From Streptomyces roseicoloratus (GTDB taxonomy: Bacteria; Actinomycetota; Actinomycetes; Streptomycetales; Streptomycetaceae): 33,902 bases of DNA. The position numbers and the translations under genes are program-made. Numbering within the stretch: the stretch's first letter is position 1; each line of letters begins with the position of its first letter. Shown one piece after another: positions 1 through 9,250 of the stretch. The notes beneath the pieces were generated by a model. The model worked only from the letters and a program-made list of their open reading frames with translations. It did not search any database and was not told the origin of the DNA. Where the stretch lies: assembly GCF_004117935.1 (NCBI RefSeq), contig NZ_SDOY01000050.1:1-33902 (forward strand), read 5' to 3'.

Positions 1-2
1 CG

Positions 3-140
3 AAGCACCTGGACGAGAAGGTCGCCCGCCTCCACCTCGACGCCCTCGGCGTCCGGCTCACGACCCTCCGCCCCGAGCAGGCCGCGTACATCGGCGTCCC
101 GGTGGAGGGCCCGTACAAGCCGGACCACTACCGCTACTGA
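3..140 (+). CDS. ahcY: Adenosylhomocysteinase, C-terminal end (partial)
   Basis: The window opens inside this gene; 45 residues and a TGA stop are visible. The reading starts [17 protein letters not shown] and ends [10 protein letters not shown], the typical C-terminus of S-adenosyl-L-homocysteine hydrolase, whose terminal Lys and Tyr belong to the NAD-binding tail in this family. The enzyme splits S-adenosylhomocysteine to adenosine and homocysteine in the cytosol and so relieves product inhibition of methyltransferases. It converges on the FAD monooxygenase gene across a strong hairpin. It is a housekeeping gene and probably marks the left edge of the cluster. Confidence 0.93.
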   Translation, partial: KHLDEKVARLHLDALGVRLTTLRPEQAAYIGVPVEGPYKPDHYRY

Positions 141-164
141 GCGGCGGACGCCACGGAGCACACC

Positions 165-209
165 AAAGGCGCCGGCCGCCGGGGAGTCCCCTCGGCGGCC
201 GGCGCCTTT
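165..209. terminator. Bidirectional hairpin terminator
   Basis: A perfect 16-base inverted repeat, AAAGGCGCCGGCCGCC at 165-180 and its complement at 194-209, encloses a loop that can itself pair (GGGGA with TCCCC). The A3/T3 ends give a short T run on both strands. It lies between the convergent ahcY and FAD monooxygenase genes, as expected for a shared terminator. Confidence 0.85.
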
Positions 210-245
210 CGGTGCGGTGCGCGGTGGCGATGGTCGGTGGCGCCG

Positions 246-1886
246 TCAGTGCCGGGCGAGCAGCCGTACGAGCACCGTCCGCAGCGTGTCGGCGGCGAAG
301 ATCGGCGCGTCCGCGCAGCGCCAGGCGACCACGCCGTCGGGCCGTACCAGGACCGCGCCCTGCGCCGTCACGCCGTACGACTCCGGCCAGCGGTCGTCGA
401 CGTCGATCAGCTCGGCGCCGATGCCGTGCACCGTGAGCGGCAGTCCGAGCTCGTGCGCGACGGCCCGGGCGGCCTGCTGCCAGGCGCGGTTGTCCGGGCC
501 GGTGAGCAGGACGGGCCGGTCGCCGAACAGGTCGAGCACGGACAGTTCCGCACCGCCGCGGCGCAGCCGCAGGTGCGGGGCCCGGCCGCCGGGCCGGCCG
601 TCGTTCTCGGCGGACCACACGCCGTGGCCGGGCAGGACGCCCTCGTCCCACGGGGTGACGGCCGAGGAGCGGTAGCGCCAGGACAGCCAGACCTGGGCGT
701 CCTCGACGATGCCCGGGTGCACGGGAGGCCGCTCGCCGGTCCTTCCGGTGAGCCGCGGCCGGTCCTTGGAGCGCAGCGCGGCCTGCTCGACCGTCGCCCG
801 GCAGATGGGCCGGCGCTCCTCGTCGTAGCTGTCGAGGAGCGGCTCGCCGGCCCAGCCGTCGAGGACGGCGGCGAGCTTCCAGGCCAGGTTGTGCGCGTCC
901 TGGATGCCGGTGCTGGAGCCGAAGCCTCCGCTGGGCGGCATGACGTGGGCGGCGTCGCCGACCAGGAAGACCCGCCCGTCGCGGAACCGGCCCGCGGTCC
1001 TGGCCGCGCCGTCCCACGGGGAGACGGAGCGGATCCGCGGCCGCAGTCCGGGCACGCCGGTCGCCGCCCGCACGAGTGCGGCGCAGCGTTCCTCGGTGAA
1101 CGACTCCGGGTCCTCGGTGCGCGGGTCGTAGGCGACGTGCAGGAGCCAGTCGGAGGCGTTGTCGAGCGGCATGAGGGCGCCGCGTAGCTCATCGTTGGCG
1201 GTGTGGCACATCAGGAAGCGGCGGCCGGCGAGCGGCTCGGTGAGGTCGGCCCGGAAGTGGATGTTGAGGTAGTGGCCGAGGGTCTCGCCGTCGAAGGGGA
1301 CGCCGAGGGTCTCGCGGACGCCGCTGCGCGCGCCGTCGGCGGCGACGAGGTAGCGGGCCTCGATGGTGCGCTCGGCCCCGGTGGCGCGATCCCGGACGAG
1401 GGCGGTGAGGCCGGCGCCGTTCTGGGTGAAGGAGACGAGTTCGGTGCTGAAGCGCAGGGCGACGCCGAGCCGTTCGGCGCGGCCGCGCAACACGTCCTCC
1501 AGCTCGCCCTGGTGACACAGGCACCAGCCGGTCGGGGACAGCGAGCCGAGGTCGGCGCCCACGTCCATGACGTACTTCTCGTCGAGCACGCCCAGTTCGG
1601 GACCTGCCAGCGAGCGGGCGGCGACGACGCCCGAGTTGCCGGCGAGGATCCGGGCGGACGGGGTGCCGCGCAGTTCGTCCTCGACGCCGGCGGCGCGCAT
1701 CAGCTCCATGGCCCGCGGATGCACCCCGCGGGCCCTGGGGTGTCCGGACAGTTCGGACCGTCGCTCGACCAGCAGGCAGTCCACGCCCTGCTGGGCCAGG
1801 AAGACCGCGGCGGACAGTCCCGCGATGCCTCCGCCGACCACCAGGACGTCGGTGTTCCGGAGCGTGCTCCGGGTGGTGCTCAGCAC
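246..1886 (-). CDS. FAD-dependent aromatic polyketide hydroxylase (PgaE/WhiE-ORFVIII type)
   Basis: A 546-residue class A flavoprotein monooxygenase, expected to hydroxylate the aromatic polyketide with NAD(P)H and O2. Visible are the N-terminal Rossmann motif DVLVVGGGIAGLSAA (residues 13-27), a DG motif (VAADGARSG, near 185) and the FAD ribityl motif FLVGDAAHVMPPSGGFG near 300, followed by a C-terminal thioredoxin-like region usual for the PgaE/RdmE/MtmOIV group. The GTG start at 1886 is preceded by GGAGG. It is the last gene of the minus-strand polyketide operon and follows the oxidoreductase gene by four bases. WhiE-ORFVIII and PgaE are natural comparators; the hydroxylation position cannot be read from sequence. 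Confidence 0.92.
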   Translation of the reverse strand: MLSTTRSTLRNTDVLVVGGGIAGLSAAVFLAQQGVDCLLVERRSELSGHPRARGVHPRAMELMRAAGVEDELRGTPSARILAGNSGVVAARSLAGPELGVLDEKYVMDVGADLGSLSPTGWCLCHQGELEDVLRGRAERLGVALRFSTELVSFTQNGAGLTALVRDRATGAERTIEARYLVAADGARSGVRETLGVPFDGETLGHYLNIHFRADLTEPLAGRRFLMCHTANDELRGALMPLDNASDWLLHVAYDPRTEDPESFTEERCAALVRAATGVPGLRPRIRSVSPWDGAARTAGRFRDGRVFLVGDAAHVMPPSGGFGSSTGIQDAHNLAWKLAAVLDGWAGEPLLDSYDEERRPICRATVEQAALRSKDRPRLTGRTGERPPVHPGIVEDAQVWLSWRYRSSAVTPWDEGVLPGHGVWSAENDGRPGGRAPHLRLRRGGAELSVLDLFGDRPVLLTGPDNRAWQQAARAVAHELGLPLTVHGIGAELIDVDDRWPESYGVTAQGAVLVRPDGVVAWRCADAPIFAADTLRTVLVRLLARH

Positions 1887-1890
1887 GATG

Positions 1891-2766
1891 TCAGCCTCCT
1901 TGCGCCGGTCGGTGTTCGACGAGCACGGACGCGTCCTTGTCGCCGTCGCCGGCCGCGAGCACCTCGGCGAACCGCGCGCGCACCACGTCGAGGACGGGCA
2001 TCGCGGCTCCCTGCTCGGCGGCCGCCTCCAGGGCGATCCGGATGTCCTTCTCCATCAGTTCGGAGCGGAAGAACGCCGGCTCGTAGCTTCGCTTGAGCAT
2101 CAGCTCGGCGCGGAAGCGCATCACGAGCGAGCTGAAGCCGCTGGACGCGACGACGCCGATGAGCTGGTCGCGGTCCAGGCCGGCCGCGGTGCCGTAGGCG
2201 ACGGCCTCGGCGAGGGCGGCGACCTGGGCGCCGAGCAGCAGGTTCAGGATGAGTTTCAGGCTGGTGGCGGTGCCGGGCGCGCCGACGTGGACGATCTCGC
2301 TGCCGAAGGCCTCCAGGACCGGACGCACCTCCTCCAGATCCTCGGGGGCTCCGGAGACGAAGACCCGCAGCTCGCCCTTGCGGGCCTGGAGCGGGTTGCC
2401 GACGACACAGGCCTCCACGCGGCGTAGTCCGCGCTCCGCGAGACGTGCGGCGGCCTCGCGGGCGTAGCCCGGGGAGACGGTGGAGGTGTCGACGACGACG
2501 GAGCCGGGGGCGAGGACCGGGACCACCCGGTCGAACAGGACCTCCTCGACGGCCTTCTCGTCGCTGAGGCTGAGCAGGACCAGACGGTGGCCGGCCGCCG
2601 CTCGCTCGGGCGCGTCGGCGAGCCGGGCGCCGGCTTCGGCGAGCGGGGCGGCCTTGTGCGCGGTCCGGTTGAAGACGGTCAGGGTGTGTCCGGTCTCGAG
2701 GAGCCGCCGGGCCATGCCGCCGCCCATGCTGCCGAGCCCGATGAACGCCAGCTGACGCTCTGCCAT
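1891..2766 (-). CDS. NAD(P)-binding oxidoreductase, 6-phosphogluconate/3-hydroxyisobutyrate dehydrogenase family
   Basis: A 291-residue protein with an N-terminal Rossmann fold (FIGLGSMGGGMARRLLE, residues 8-24) and the beta-HAD layout: VVDTSTVSP near 91, a substrate-binding stretch in which the usual G-G-x-x-G is replaced by VGNPLQARKGEL, and SLKLILNLLLG with the conserved catalytic-type Lys near 170. The all-alpha C-terminal domain follows. The family includes 3-hydroxyisobutyrate and tartronate semialdehyde reductases and imine reductases. Its substrate is unknown; reduction of a ketone or imine in tailoring is an inference. The ATG at 2766 has a purine-rich upstream region (GAAGAGAGAGAAGAGAACC). 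It sits between the ABM genes and the FAD hydroxylase gene in the same operon. Confidence 0.85.
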   Translation of the reverse strand: MAERQLAFIGLGSMGGGMARRLLETGHTLTVFNRTAHKAAPLAEAGARLADAPERAAAGHRLVLLSLSDEKAVEEVLFDRVVPVLAPGSVVVDTSTVSPGYAREAAARLAERGLRRVEACVVGNPLQARKGELRVFVSGAPEDLEEVRPVLEAFGSEIVHVGAPGTATSLKLILNLLLGAQVAALAEAVAYGTAAGLDRDQLIGVVASSGFSSLVMRFRAELMLKRSYEPAFFRSELMEKDIRIALEAAAEQGAAMPVLDVVRARFAEVLAAGDGDKDASVLVEHRPAQGG

Positions 2767-2816
2767 GGTGGGTTCTCTTCTCTCTCTTCCGACAGGGGTG
2801 GGAGGCGGCCGGGCGT

Positions 2817-3200
2817 TCAGTACGCGGCGTCCACCTCGTACACGGCGAAGGGCGCCGTGGTGCGGGTGTCGCGGTAGGGCCGCAGGGGGGCGGTGTCCTG
2901 GCGGTGGTCGGCGCCGGCCTCCCAGGCGAGGAAGGCCTCCCTCGACTCCCAGCGGCTCATCACCGCGAGGGCGGTGGGATCGGCCGGGCTGCGGAGGAGT
3001 TCGTTGCCGAGCATGCCGGGCACCTTGGCGAGCCGTTCGCTGACCTGGTGGTAGGCCGCGCGGACGGCGGCGAGCTGCTCGTCGTCGTACGCGGCCTGGT
3101 ACACCACGACCCGCACCTGGCCCCGGCTCCCGCCGGCGCGCTCCCCGCCGCCGGTGCCCGGGAGCTCGCGGAGCCCCGCGTCCCGTTCCTCAGCGGGCAT
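2817..3200 (-). CDS. Antibiotic biosynthesis monooxygenase (ABM) domain protein
   Basis: A 127-residue protein whose residues from about 29 on (VRVVVYQAAYDDEQLAAV) form a single ABM-type dimeric alpha/beta barrel with the usual MSRWESREAFLAWE stretch. Cofactor-free ABM enzymes oxidise anthrones or hydroquinones to quinones in polyketide pathways (ActVA-Orf6, TcmH, PdmH/PdmI). The first 28 residues are Gly/Arg-rich and unlike the family, so an internal GTG just before VRVVVYQ may be the true start. The reading overlaps the next upstream ABM gene by 11 bases. It could act alone or as a heteromer with that neighbour. Confidence 0.78.
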   Translation of the reverse strand: MPAEERDAGLRELPGTGGGERAGGSRGQVRVVVYQAAYDDEQLAAVRAAYHQVSERLAKVPGMLGNELLRSPADPTALAVMSRWESREAFLAWEAGADHRQDTAPLRPYRDTRTTAPFAVYEVDAAY

Positions 3201-3519
3201 CGGCGGCCGCCCTGCCCTCGATGCCGTGGAGCACGGACATCACGTGGAAGCTGCCGCCCCTGCGGTAGGGGTGGAGGGTGGCCCGGTGCTCCAGGTGGGC
3301 CGGGCTGTTCTCGAACTCGCGGAAGCGCGGCTCGTCCACCCACTCGCTGACGATGACGTACGTGCTCAGCGGGCCCTCGGGGCCTTCCTCGCGGGCGAGG
3401 GACTGGCCCAGGTTGGCGGGGTGGCCGGTGACGGCCTCGGTGCCTTCCAGCCAGGCCTTCTCGAAGTCGGCCTCCTTGCCCGGCTCGATCTCCATGCGCA
3501 GCATCACCCGGAAGGTCAT
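3190..3519 (-). CDS. ABM-family monooxygenase, second copy
   Basis: A 109-residue protein, [23 protein letters not shown] at the start, with the ABM/dimeric alpha-beta barrel pattern (YVIVSEWVDEPRFREFENSPAHLEH). The ATG at 3519 shares its A with the TGA of the ketoreductase gene, which points to translational coupling. Pradimicin-type clusters also carry a pair of small ABM oxygenases that with a ketoreductase shape the pentangular ring system; that parallel comes from family knowledge. A longer reading in the same frame runs upstream into the ketoreductase gene, but it is a shadow. Likely substrate: an anthrone-level intermediate (inference). Confidence 0.82.
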   Translation of the reverse strand: MTFRVMLRMEIEPGKEADFEKAWLEGTEAVTGHPANLGQSLAREEGPEGPLSTYVIVSEWVDEPRFREFENSPAHLEHRATLHPYRRGGSFHVMSVLHGIEGRAAADAR

Positions 3520-4274
3520 CAGGAGATCCCTCCGTCGACGCCGATGGTGTTGCCGGTGACGTAGCGGGACAGGTCGCTGGCGAGCCACAGCACGGCGCCG
3601 GCCACCTCGTCGGGCGTGCCGAGCCGGCCGAGGGCGGTCTTGGCGCCGTACCGCTCGGTCATCAGCTTCTTCTGGTCCTCGGGCAGCGCGTGGAAGTTCT
3701 CGGTCTCGATGACGCCGAGCGCGAGGATGTTGAAGCGGATGCCCTGCGGGCCGAACTCCTTGGCCAGGGACCGGTTCAGGCCGGCGAGGGCGGCCTTGGT
3801 GGCGGTGTAGTGGGCGCGCAGCGGGATGCCGGCCTCGACGGCGCGGGAGCCGACCGTCACGACCGAGGAGCCCTCGCCGAGCAGCGGCAGGGCGTGCTGG
3901 ATGACGAGGTGGGCGCCGGTGACGTTGGTGGCGAAGATGCGCTGCCACTCCTCCAGCGGCAGCTTGGCGTACGGGATGTGGCTGATCGCGCCGGCGTTGT
4001 TGACGAGCAGGTCGAGGCGGTCGCCGTGCAGGGCGCGCACCCGGTCGAGCAGGGCGGCGATGTCCGCGGGCTCGGAGAGGTCGGCGCGGAGCACGTGGTG
4101 GTCGCCGCCGGTCTCCTTGAGCTCCTGCCGCAGGGAGGTGACGTGGTCGCTCTCGTTCTGGTAGCAGGTGACGACGTCGACGCCCGCGCGGGCGAGGGCG
4201 AGGACGACGCCCCGGCCGACACCGCGGGTGCCGCCGGTGACCAGGGCCTTCTTGCCCTTGAGGCCGAGATCCAT
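3519..4274 (-). CDS. SDR-family polyketide ketoreductase
   Basis: A 251-residue classical short-chain dehydrogenase. It has the NADPH-binding [10 protein letters not shown] (residues 14-23), NNAG near 92, a catalytic Ser in [11 protein letters not shown], and the HYTATKA motif carrying the catalytic Tyr and Lys. It ends ITGNT-like ([11 protein letters not shown]), as in FabG-type ketoreductases. In aromatic clusters it would reduce one carbonyl of the nascent poly-beta-ketone or of a cyclised intermediate; pentangular clusters carry such a gene near their ABM genes. The ATG at 4274 is preceded by GGAGGAA. The stop overlaps the next ATG by one base (TGATG). Confidence 0.9.
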   Translation of the reverse strand: MDLGLKGKKALVTGGTRGVGRGVVLALARAGVDVVTCYQNESDHVTSLRQELKETGGDHHVLRADLSEPADIAALLDRVRALHGDRLDLLVNNAGAISHIPYAKLPLEEWQRIFATNVTGAHLVIQHALPLLGEGSSVVTVGSRAVEAGIPLRAHYTATKAALAGLNRSLAKEFGPQGIRFNILALGVIETENFHALPEDQKKLMTERYGAKTALGRLGTPDEVAGAVLWLASDLSRYVTGNTIGVDGGIS

Positions 4275-4306
4275 GGGATGTTCCTCCGTAGGTGCGTGCG
4301 GGCGGG

Positions 4307-4762
4307 TCAGAGCAGGAAGCCGAGCGCGGCGCAGTTGGCGGCGAGCGCGGCGATGGTGAGCAGGCTGCGGCGGCGGTTCCAGGCGCCCCAGGTGTCCCGG
4401 GTGTGCTGGAAGTCCGCCGGCACGTGCTCCGGGTCGACGGTCCGCATCCAGCGGTTCACCGGCGCGTTCTTGGTGAGCGAGATCAGTGCGGTGGCCGCGG
4501 CGAGCACGCCGGCGACGGCGAACAGCGCCCGTTCCGGGGCGCCGTCGGCGGCCACCGCGAGCACCGCGTCGAGGACGACGGTGCCGAGGAGGCAGATCGG
4601 CATGGCCGGGTCGTAGCGCTGTCCGAAGAACGCGTGGGCGTGCACGTAGCGGTCGGCGGGCAGCGAGGCGAGGTACGGGAAGCCGCCGAGCTGGGTGCCG
4701 AACAGGACGCCGGCGGCAAGCCCGTTGAACAGGAGCAGCAGGGGGGCGAGGACGTTCAGCAC
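4307..4762 (-). CDS. DUF1772 anthrone-oxygenase-like membrane protein, copy 1
   Basis: A 151-residue hydrophobic protein with about four predicted membrane helices (residues 3-25, 54-72, 80-95 and 134-151). It has the DUF1772 pattern: an N-terminal helix with [12 protein letters not shown], then [17 protein letters not shown] and a [13 protein letters not shown] loop followed by [17 protein letters not shown]1772 includes fungal anthrone oxygenases, and bacterial homologues recur in type II polyketide clusters, so oxidation of an anthrone to a quinone in the membrane is the best guess. The GTG at 4762 follows the aromatase stop by nine bases (GCGCCGCC spacer). A second copy lies at 9251-9703. 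Confidence 0.82.
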   Translation of the reverse strand: MLNVLAPLLLLFNGLAAGVLFGTQLGGFPYLASLPADRYVHAHAFFGQRYDPAMPICLLGTVVLDAVLAVAADGAPERALFAVAGVLAAATALISLTKNAPVNRWMRTVDPEHVPADFQHTRDTWGAWNRRRSLLTIAALAANCAALGFLL

Positions 4763-4771
4763 GGCGGCGCC

Positions 4772-5266
<495 letters not shown>

Positions 5267-6490
5267 TCAGCGGCCGAGCACGAGGGCGGAGGCGAAGCCG
5301 CCGTGGCCGCGCGCCAGGACCAGCGCGTGGCGCAGCGGCAGTTCCCGCGGGGCGCCGGTGACCAGGTCGATGTCCAGGCCCGGGGCGGGCTCGGGGACGT
5401 GGGCGGTGTGCGGGACGACGCCCTCGCGCAGGGCGAGCAGCGCGGTGGCGACGTCGAGCGGTGCGCCGCCGCCGTAGAGCCGGCCGGTGAGGGTCTTCGG
5501 CGCGGTGACGGGCACGCCGTGCGGGCCGAAGACCGCGGCGAGGGCCTCGGCCTCGTCGCGGTCGTCGGCGGGGAGGCCGGCGGCGTCGGCGAAGACGACG
5601 TCGATGTCGGCGGGGTCGAGTCCGGCGTCGGCGAGGGCCTGTTCGGCGGTGCGGCGCAGGGCGCGCGGCCGGCCGGAGCCGGGTGCCGGGTCGAAGCCGG
5701 CGGCGTGCCCGAGGATCCGGCCGTAGCCGGTGCCGAGGCCTCGCTCGGCGGCGGCCTGGGCGGTCTCCAGGACGAGGATCGCGCCGCCTTCGCCGGGCAG
5801 GTAGCCGGAGGCGTCGGCGGCGAAGGGCCGGTAGGCGCGTTCCGGGTCCGGGACGGTGGACAGCCTGCCGGTGGTGAGCTGGGCCGTCAGGCCGTACGGG
5901 CAGAGCGAGGCGTCCGTGCCGCCGCTGACGACCAGGCGGGAGCCGCCGCGCAGCAGCCGGCGGGCCTGGGCGATGCCGTCGAGGCCGCCGGCCTGTTCGC
6001 AGGAGAGCACGCCGCACGGGCCGCGCATCTTGTGCCGGATGGACAGCTGGCCGGTGGTGGCGGCGTAGAACCAGGCGATGGACTGGTAGGCGCCGACCCA
6101 CGAGGGGTCGTGCTGGTAGAGGGCGGTCATCTCCTTCTGGCCGAACTCGGTGCCGCCGGAGGACGAGGACGTCACGACGGCCATCTCGTACTCGCCGATG
6201 GCGTCGAGGTCGGCTCCGGAGTCGGCGAGGGCGGCCTCGCCGGCGGCGAGGGCGAGGTGGGTCCAGTGGTCGGTCTGCACGGCGAGCCGGCCCGGTACGC
6301 GCTCGGCGGTGTCGAAGCCGGGCACCTGTCCGGCGTACCGCACCGGGTAGGGGCTCGGGTCGAAGCGTCCGATGCGTCCGATGCCGGACTTGCCGGCGAG
6401 CACCGAGGCCCAGTGGGCCTCGACGCCGATGCCGGTGGGCGCGACGATGCCGAGCCCGGTGACGACGGGGGCGCTCGCGACGGTCGTCAT
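5267..6490 (-). CDS. Chain length factor (ketosynthase beta)
   Basis: A 407-residue type II PKS KS-beta. In [10 protein letters not shown] the nucleophilic Cys of the paired KS is replaced by Gln166, the diagnostic CLF residue that supports decarboxylative priming. The fold is otherwise the thiolase type ([15 protein letters not shown] at the start, [13 protein letters not shown] at the end). Together with KS-alpha it sets the polyketide length; the whiE-like gene set suggests a long chain (around 24 carbons), an inference only. I chose the ATG at 6490 over the GTG at 6496 because AAGGGGAG ends six bases before the ATG but would touch the GTG. The gene follows KS-alpha by 13 bases. Confidence 0.94.
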   Translation of the reverse strand: MTTVASAPVVTGLGIVAPTGIGVEAHWASVLAGKSGIGRIGRFDPSPYPVRYAGQVPGFDTAERVPGRLAVQTDHWTHLALAAGEAALADSGADLDAIGEYEMAVVTSSSSGGTEFGQKEMTALYQHDPSWVGAYQSIAWFYAATTGQLSIRHKMRGPCGVLSCEQAGGLDGIAQARRLLRGGSRLVVSGGTDASLCPYGLTAQLTTGRLSTVPDPERAYRPFAADASGYLPGEGGAILVLETAQAAAERGLGTGYGRILGHAAGFDPAPGSGRPRALRRTAEQALADAGLDPADIDVVFADAAGLPADDRDEAEALAAVFGPHGVPVTAPKTLTGRLYGGGAPLDVATALLALREGVVPHTAHVPEPAPGLDIDLVTGAPRELPLRHALVLARGHGGFASALVLGR

Positions 6491-6503
6491 GGTCACTCCC
6501 CTT

Positions 6504-7778
6504 TCACGCGGCGGCCCGGGCCGCGCCGGGCCGGGCGAGCACCATGGCGCTCTGGAACCCGCCGAAGCCGCTGCCGACGGTGAGCACGGTGTCCATGGCG
6601 TGCTCCCGGGCGGTGACGGGCACGTAGTCCAGGTCGCAGAGCGGGTCCTTGGTCCTGAGGTTGGCGGTGGGCGGTACGACCTGGCGGTCGAGGGCCAGGG
6701 CGCAGGCGGCCACCTCGATGGAGCCGATCGCGCCGAGCGAGTGCCCGACCATCGACTTGATGGAGCTGACCGGGATGTCGTAGGCGTGCGCGCCGAGGCT
6801 GCGTTTGAACGCGGCGGTCTCGTGGCGGTCGTTCTGCTTGGTGCCGGAGCCGTGCGCGTTGATGTAGCCGACGGCGGTGGGGTCGAGCCGGGCGCGGTCG
6901 AGGGCCACGGTGATGGCCTCGGCCAGCTCCCGGCCGTCGGGCTTGAGCCCGGTCATGTGGTAGGCGTTGCTGCGGCTGGCGAAGCCGACGACCTCGGCGT
7001 AGATGCGGGCGCCGCGGGCGAGGGCGGCCTCGCGTTCCTCGACGACCATGACGGCGGCGCCCTCGCCGAGGACGAAGCCGTCGCGTTCGCCGTCGAAGGG
7101 GCGGGAGGCGTGCTCCGGGTCGGCGTTGTTCGGGGTGGTCGCCTTGATGGCGTCGAAGCAGGCCGAGGTGATGGGTGAGATCGGGGCGTCGGTGGCGCCG
7201 GTGATGACGACGTCGGCGGTGCCCTCCTCGATGAGCTGCACGCCGTGTCCGACGGAGTCGAGGCCGGAGGTGCAGCCGGTGGAGACGAGCGCGACCGGGC
7301 CCTCGGCGCCGGTCTCCCAGGCCACCTCGACGGCGAGGGTGGACGGCACCATGTAGCCGTACAGGTGGGGCACGCCGTACTCGTGGTCGACGAGCCATTT
7401 CCGGCCGCTGTCGGAGAGGGTGACGTACTCCTCCTCCAGGCCCATGGTGCAGCCGACGGCGCTGCCGAGGGAGACCGCGACGCGGCCGGGGTCGAGGGCG
7501 GACAGCTCGATGCCGCTGTCCGCGACCGCCTCGCGGGCGGAGACCACGGCGAACTGAGCGGCCCGGTCCATGCGCCGGATCTGCCGGGGCGTGAGGCCGG
7601 CGGCCGCCGGGTCGAAGTCGACCTCGGCGGCCACCTGCGAGCGGAACGGGGCCGGGTCGAACAGGGTGATCCGCCGGGTGGCCGTGCGGCCCTCGGACAG
7701 CGTCCGCCAGAAGGCCTCACGGCCCACCCCGCCCGGCACGACCGCGCCGATGCCGGTGATGACGGCGCGTCGGGTCAC
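6504..7778 (-). CDS. Ketosynthase alpha (minimal type II PKS)
   Basis: A 424-residue beta-ketoacyl synthase that condenses malonyl units on the ACP as a heterodimer with the CLF. The active-site Cys169 sits in [15 protein letters not shown], and the two catalytic histidines are in NAHGSGT (His309) and VGHSLGA (His346). The conserved [10 protein letters not shown] and [13 protein letters not shown] are also present. The GTG start at 7778 overlaps the cupin stop (GTGA). Order cupin, KS-alpha, CLF is that of whiE-type spore pigment and pentangular polyphenol loci. No KSIII gene is seen in the window, so priming uses acetate by decarboxylation or another route. Confidence 0.96.
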   Translation of the reverse strand: MTRRAVITGIGAVVPGGVGREAFWRTLSEGRTATRRITLFDPAPFRSQVAAEVDFDPAAAGLTPRQIRRMDRAAQFAVVSAREAVADSGIELSALDPGRVAVSLGSAVGCTMGLEEEYVTLSDSGRKWLVDHEYGVPHLYGYMVPSTLAVEVAWETGAEGPVALVSTGCTSGLDSVGHGVQLIEEGTADVVITGATDAPISPITSACFDAIKATTPNNADPEHASRPFDGERDGFVLGEGAAVMVVEEREAALARGARIYAEVVGFASRSNAYHMTGLKPDGRELAEAITVALDRARLDPTAVGYINAHGSGTKQNDRHETAAFKRSLGAHAYDIPVSSIKSMVGHSLGAIGSIEVAACALALDRQVVPPTANLRTKDPLCDLDYVPVTAREHAMDTVLTVGSGFGGFQSAMVLARPGAARAAA

Positions 7779-8212
7779 CGGGCACCGCCCACGTCCGGGT
7801 TGGCCTGCTCGGGGCGCTGGGCCGGCTCGGTGTCGACGTGGCCGAGCTCGGGGCGCGGCGCGAGCGGCGACAGGTGGAAGGCGCAGCGGGCCGGGGTGTC
7901 GCCGGTGTTGACGAGCCGGTGGCGGACCCCGATGGGTACGAGGAGGGAGTCGCCGGCGCCGAGCGGGACGGTGGTGCGGCCGTCCAGGGTCATCTCCAGG
8001 GTGCCGTCGATGACGTGCAGGAACTCCTCGGAGTACGGGTGGTAGTGCTCGGTCACCCAGTCGCCGGGCTCCAGGGTCATGACGCCGCCGAAGCCGGAGG
8101 TGCAGCCGACCGTCTTCGGGCTGAGGGTGGTGCGGATGTCTCCGCCGCGCTTGGTGTTGGCCTCGACCTCGTCGGCGGCCACCTTCACGGTGCGGGTGAT
8201 GGCGGTGGTCAC
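7775..8212 (-). CDS. Cupin-domain polyketide cyclase-like protein
   Basis: A 145-residue single-domain cupin. The first motif [21 protein letters not shown] has two His and a Glu suitable for metal binding, and the second motif is [17 protein letters not shown]. WhiE-ORFII and PdmL-type proteins are such cupins and are thought to help in late ring closure of long polyketides. The GTG at 8212 (GTG ACC ACC GCC) overlaps the cyclase stop as GTGA, which decides the start against the longer in-frame reading that enters the cyclase gene. The stop overlaps the KS-alpha start the same way, so the three genes are translationally coupled. Confidence 0.87.
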   Translation of the reverse strand: MTTAITRTVKVAADEVEANTKRGGDIRTTLSPKTVGCTSGFGGVMTLEPGDWVTEHYHPYSEEFLHVIDGTLEMTLDGRTTVPLGAGDSLLVPIGVRHRLVNTGDTPARCAFHLSPLAPRPELGHVDTEPAQRPEQANPDVGGAR

Positions 8213-8544
8213 TGGATCCGCCCTCCGTCCTTGGTCCAGATGTAGAAGGGCGTGGCCATGGCGTCCTTGGGTTCCTTCCAGTCCGGGTCGTACGGCTCCA
8301 CGCACTGGGCGAGCTTGGTGTTGACGTCGTCGTAGAGCGGGTGGCTGCGGGCCCGGTAGAGGTGGGGGCCGATGTCGTCGTCGGCCTCCACCAGGTGGAA
8401 GTACAGGCCGTGGAACCGGAACAGCGTGCGGCGGCTCACGCCGATCATGTGCGGCAGGTCGGTGGCGTCGGACTCCTCGAAGATCCTCGCGATGTCGTCC
8501 GTCCTGTCCGGCCGCAGCTTGGCGACGATCAGAGTGCGGTGCAC
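8209..8544 (-). CDS. TcmI-family polyketide cyclase
   Basis: A 111-residue protein of the TcmI/WhiE-ORFVII cyclase family: [26 protein letters not shown] at the start, [13 protein letters not shown] in the middle and a conserved [10 protein letters not shown] tail. The family has a ferredoxin-like fold and closes a late ring of tetracenomycin-type and pentangular polyketides. The GTG at 8544 is preceded by GGGAGG. It is the first gene of the eleven-gene minus-strand operon that runs to 246 and is divergent from a SchA/CurD gene; their shared 224-base region carries a candidate SARP site. Confidence 0.92.
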   Translation of the reverse strand: MHRTLIVAKLRPDRTDDIARIFEESDATDLPHMIGVSRRTLFRFHGLYFHLVEADDDIGPHLYRARSHPLYDDVNTKLAQCVEPYDPDWKEPKDAMATPFYIWTKDGGRIQ

Positions 8545-8682
8545 GGGTCCTCCCGATGGTCGGTGGTCACGGGAGAACGTCGCACCGGGGTCTGGAGGGC
8601 CGCTCGAAGTCCCCTCCAGCGGGGGTCCGTCGACGGCGGGGACGGCGGGGACGGGGCGGTGCGCGGCCCCGGACGGACGGTG

Positions 8683-8711
8683 CCGAGGCGGCTTCGAGCG
8701 GGGCGCGAGCC
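8683..8711 (+). promoter_or_regulatory. Candidate SARP-binding triple heptamer
   Basis: Three CGAG-centred heptamers occur at an exact 11-base period: CCGAGGC at 8683, TCGAGCG at 8694 and GCGAGCC at 8705. SARP activators bind direct heptamer repeats of this kind, spaced one helical turn and placed over the -35 region. The site lies between the divergent TcmI-cyclase and SchA/CurD genes, which fits control of the core operon by the cluster SARPs. No convincing -10 hexamer follows at 8 bases, so the direction is uncertain. Confidence 0.42.
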
Positions 8712-8768
8712 GGGCGGGTTTGCCTGGCGGGAGACGCAGTCACCGCCGACGAGGGAAAGGGCACGGGC

Positions 8769-9149
8769 ATGCCGTTCGCAGCCATCACGTACGACATCAA
8801 GCCGGGGTACGAGAAGGAGCTCGCCGCGGTCTTCGGCGACTTCAAGCGGGTGCGGAGCAGCCGGGTCGAGGGAGCCTCGGGAGAGCAGGCCGGCACGATC
8901 CTGGCCACCGCGGTGTTCCTGCGCGACGACACGCTGGTCCGGGTCATCGAGTACACCGGCGACCTGGAGGCCGTGGCCCGGCACATGGCGTCGCAGCCGG
9001 GCGTGCGCGAGGTGGAGCGGAAGCTGAAGCCGTATCTGAGCCGGCCGCGGGACACGGACACGGTCGAGGGCTTCGTGGCCACCTTCAAGCGCAGCCTGCT
9101 GAACACGGTCGCGCAGATCTCGGTACGGGACCTGCCCGCACCGGCGTAG
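8769..9149 (+). CDS. SchA/CurD-domain polyketide protein, copy 1
   Basis: A 126-residue protein that begins MPFAAITYDIKPGYEKELAAVFGDF and carries AGTILATAVFLRDDTLVRVIEY and RHMASQPGVREVERKLKPYL, the pattern of the SchA/CurD-like family found in spore pigment and pentangular clusters (WhiE-ORFI, SchA, CurD). The fold resembles two half ABM barrels, and the family is thought to act in ring formation or oxidation; its exact reaction is not settled. The ATG at 8769 follows GAGGGAAAGG. It is the only plus-strand gene in the left half of the cluster, converges on the second DUF1772 gene across a hairpin, and is paralogous to 9700-10089. Confidence 0.85.
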   Translation: MPFAAITYDIKPGYEKELAAVFGDFKRVRSSRVEGASGEQAGTILATAVFLRDDTLVRVIEYTGDLEAVARHMASQPGVREVERKLKPYLSRPRDTDTVEGFVATFKRSLLNTVAQISVRDLPAPA

Positions 9150-9186
9150 GGACCGCGGCGTCCGCCGCCGTCCGCCTCCCCCGACC

Positions 9187-9227
9187 CGTCAGGCCGCACC
9201 CCGGAGTCCCGGGAGTGCGGCCTGACG
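9187..9227. terminator. Bidirectional hairpin terminator
   Basis: A perfect 13-base inverted repeat, CGTCAGGCCGCAC at 9187-9199 and its complement at 9215-9227, with extra pairing in the loop (CCCGG with CCGGG). It sits between the convergent SchA/CurD gene (plus) and DUF1772 gene (minus). There is no T run, as is common in Streptomyces. Confidence 0.8.
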
Positions 9228-9250
9228 GATGCGAGAAGGGTGATGGTGCG

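Noticed and set aside
3..140. ahcY as a cluster gene supporting methylation
   Set aside because: It is a housekeeping gene in all streptomycetes, it is separated by a strong terminator, and no methyltransferase gene is seen in the window.
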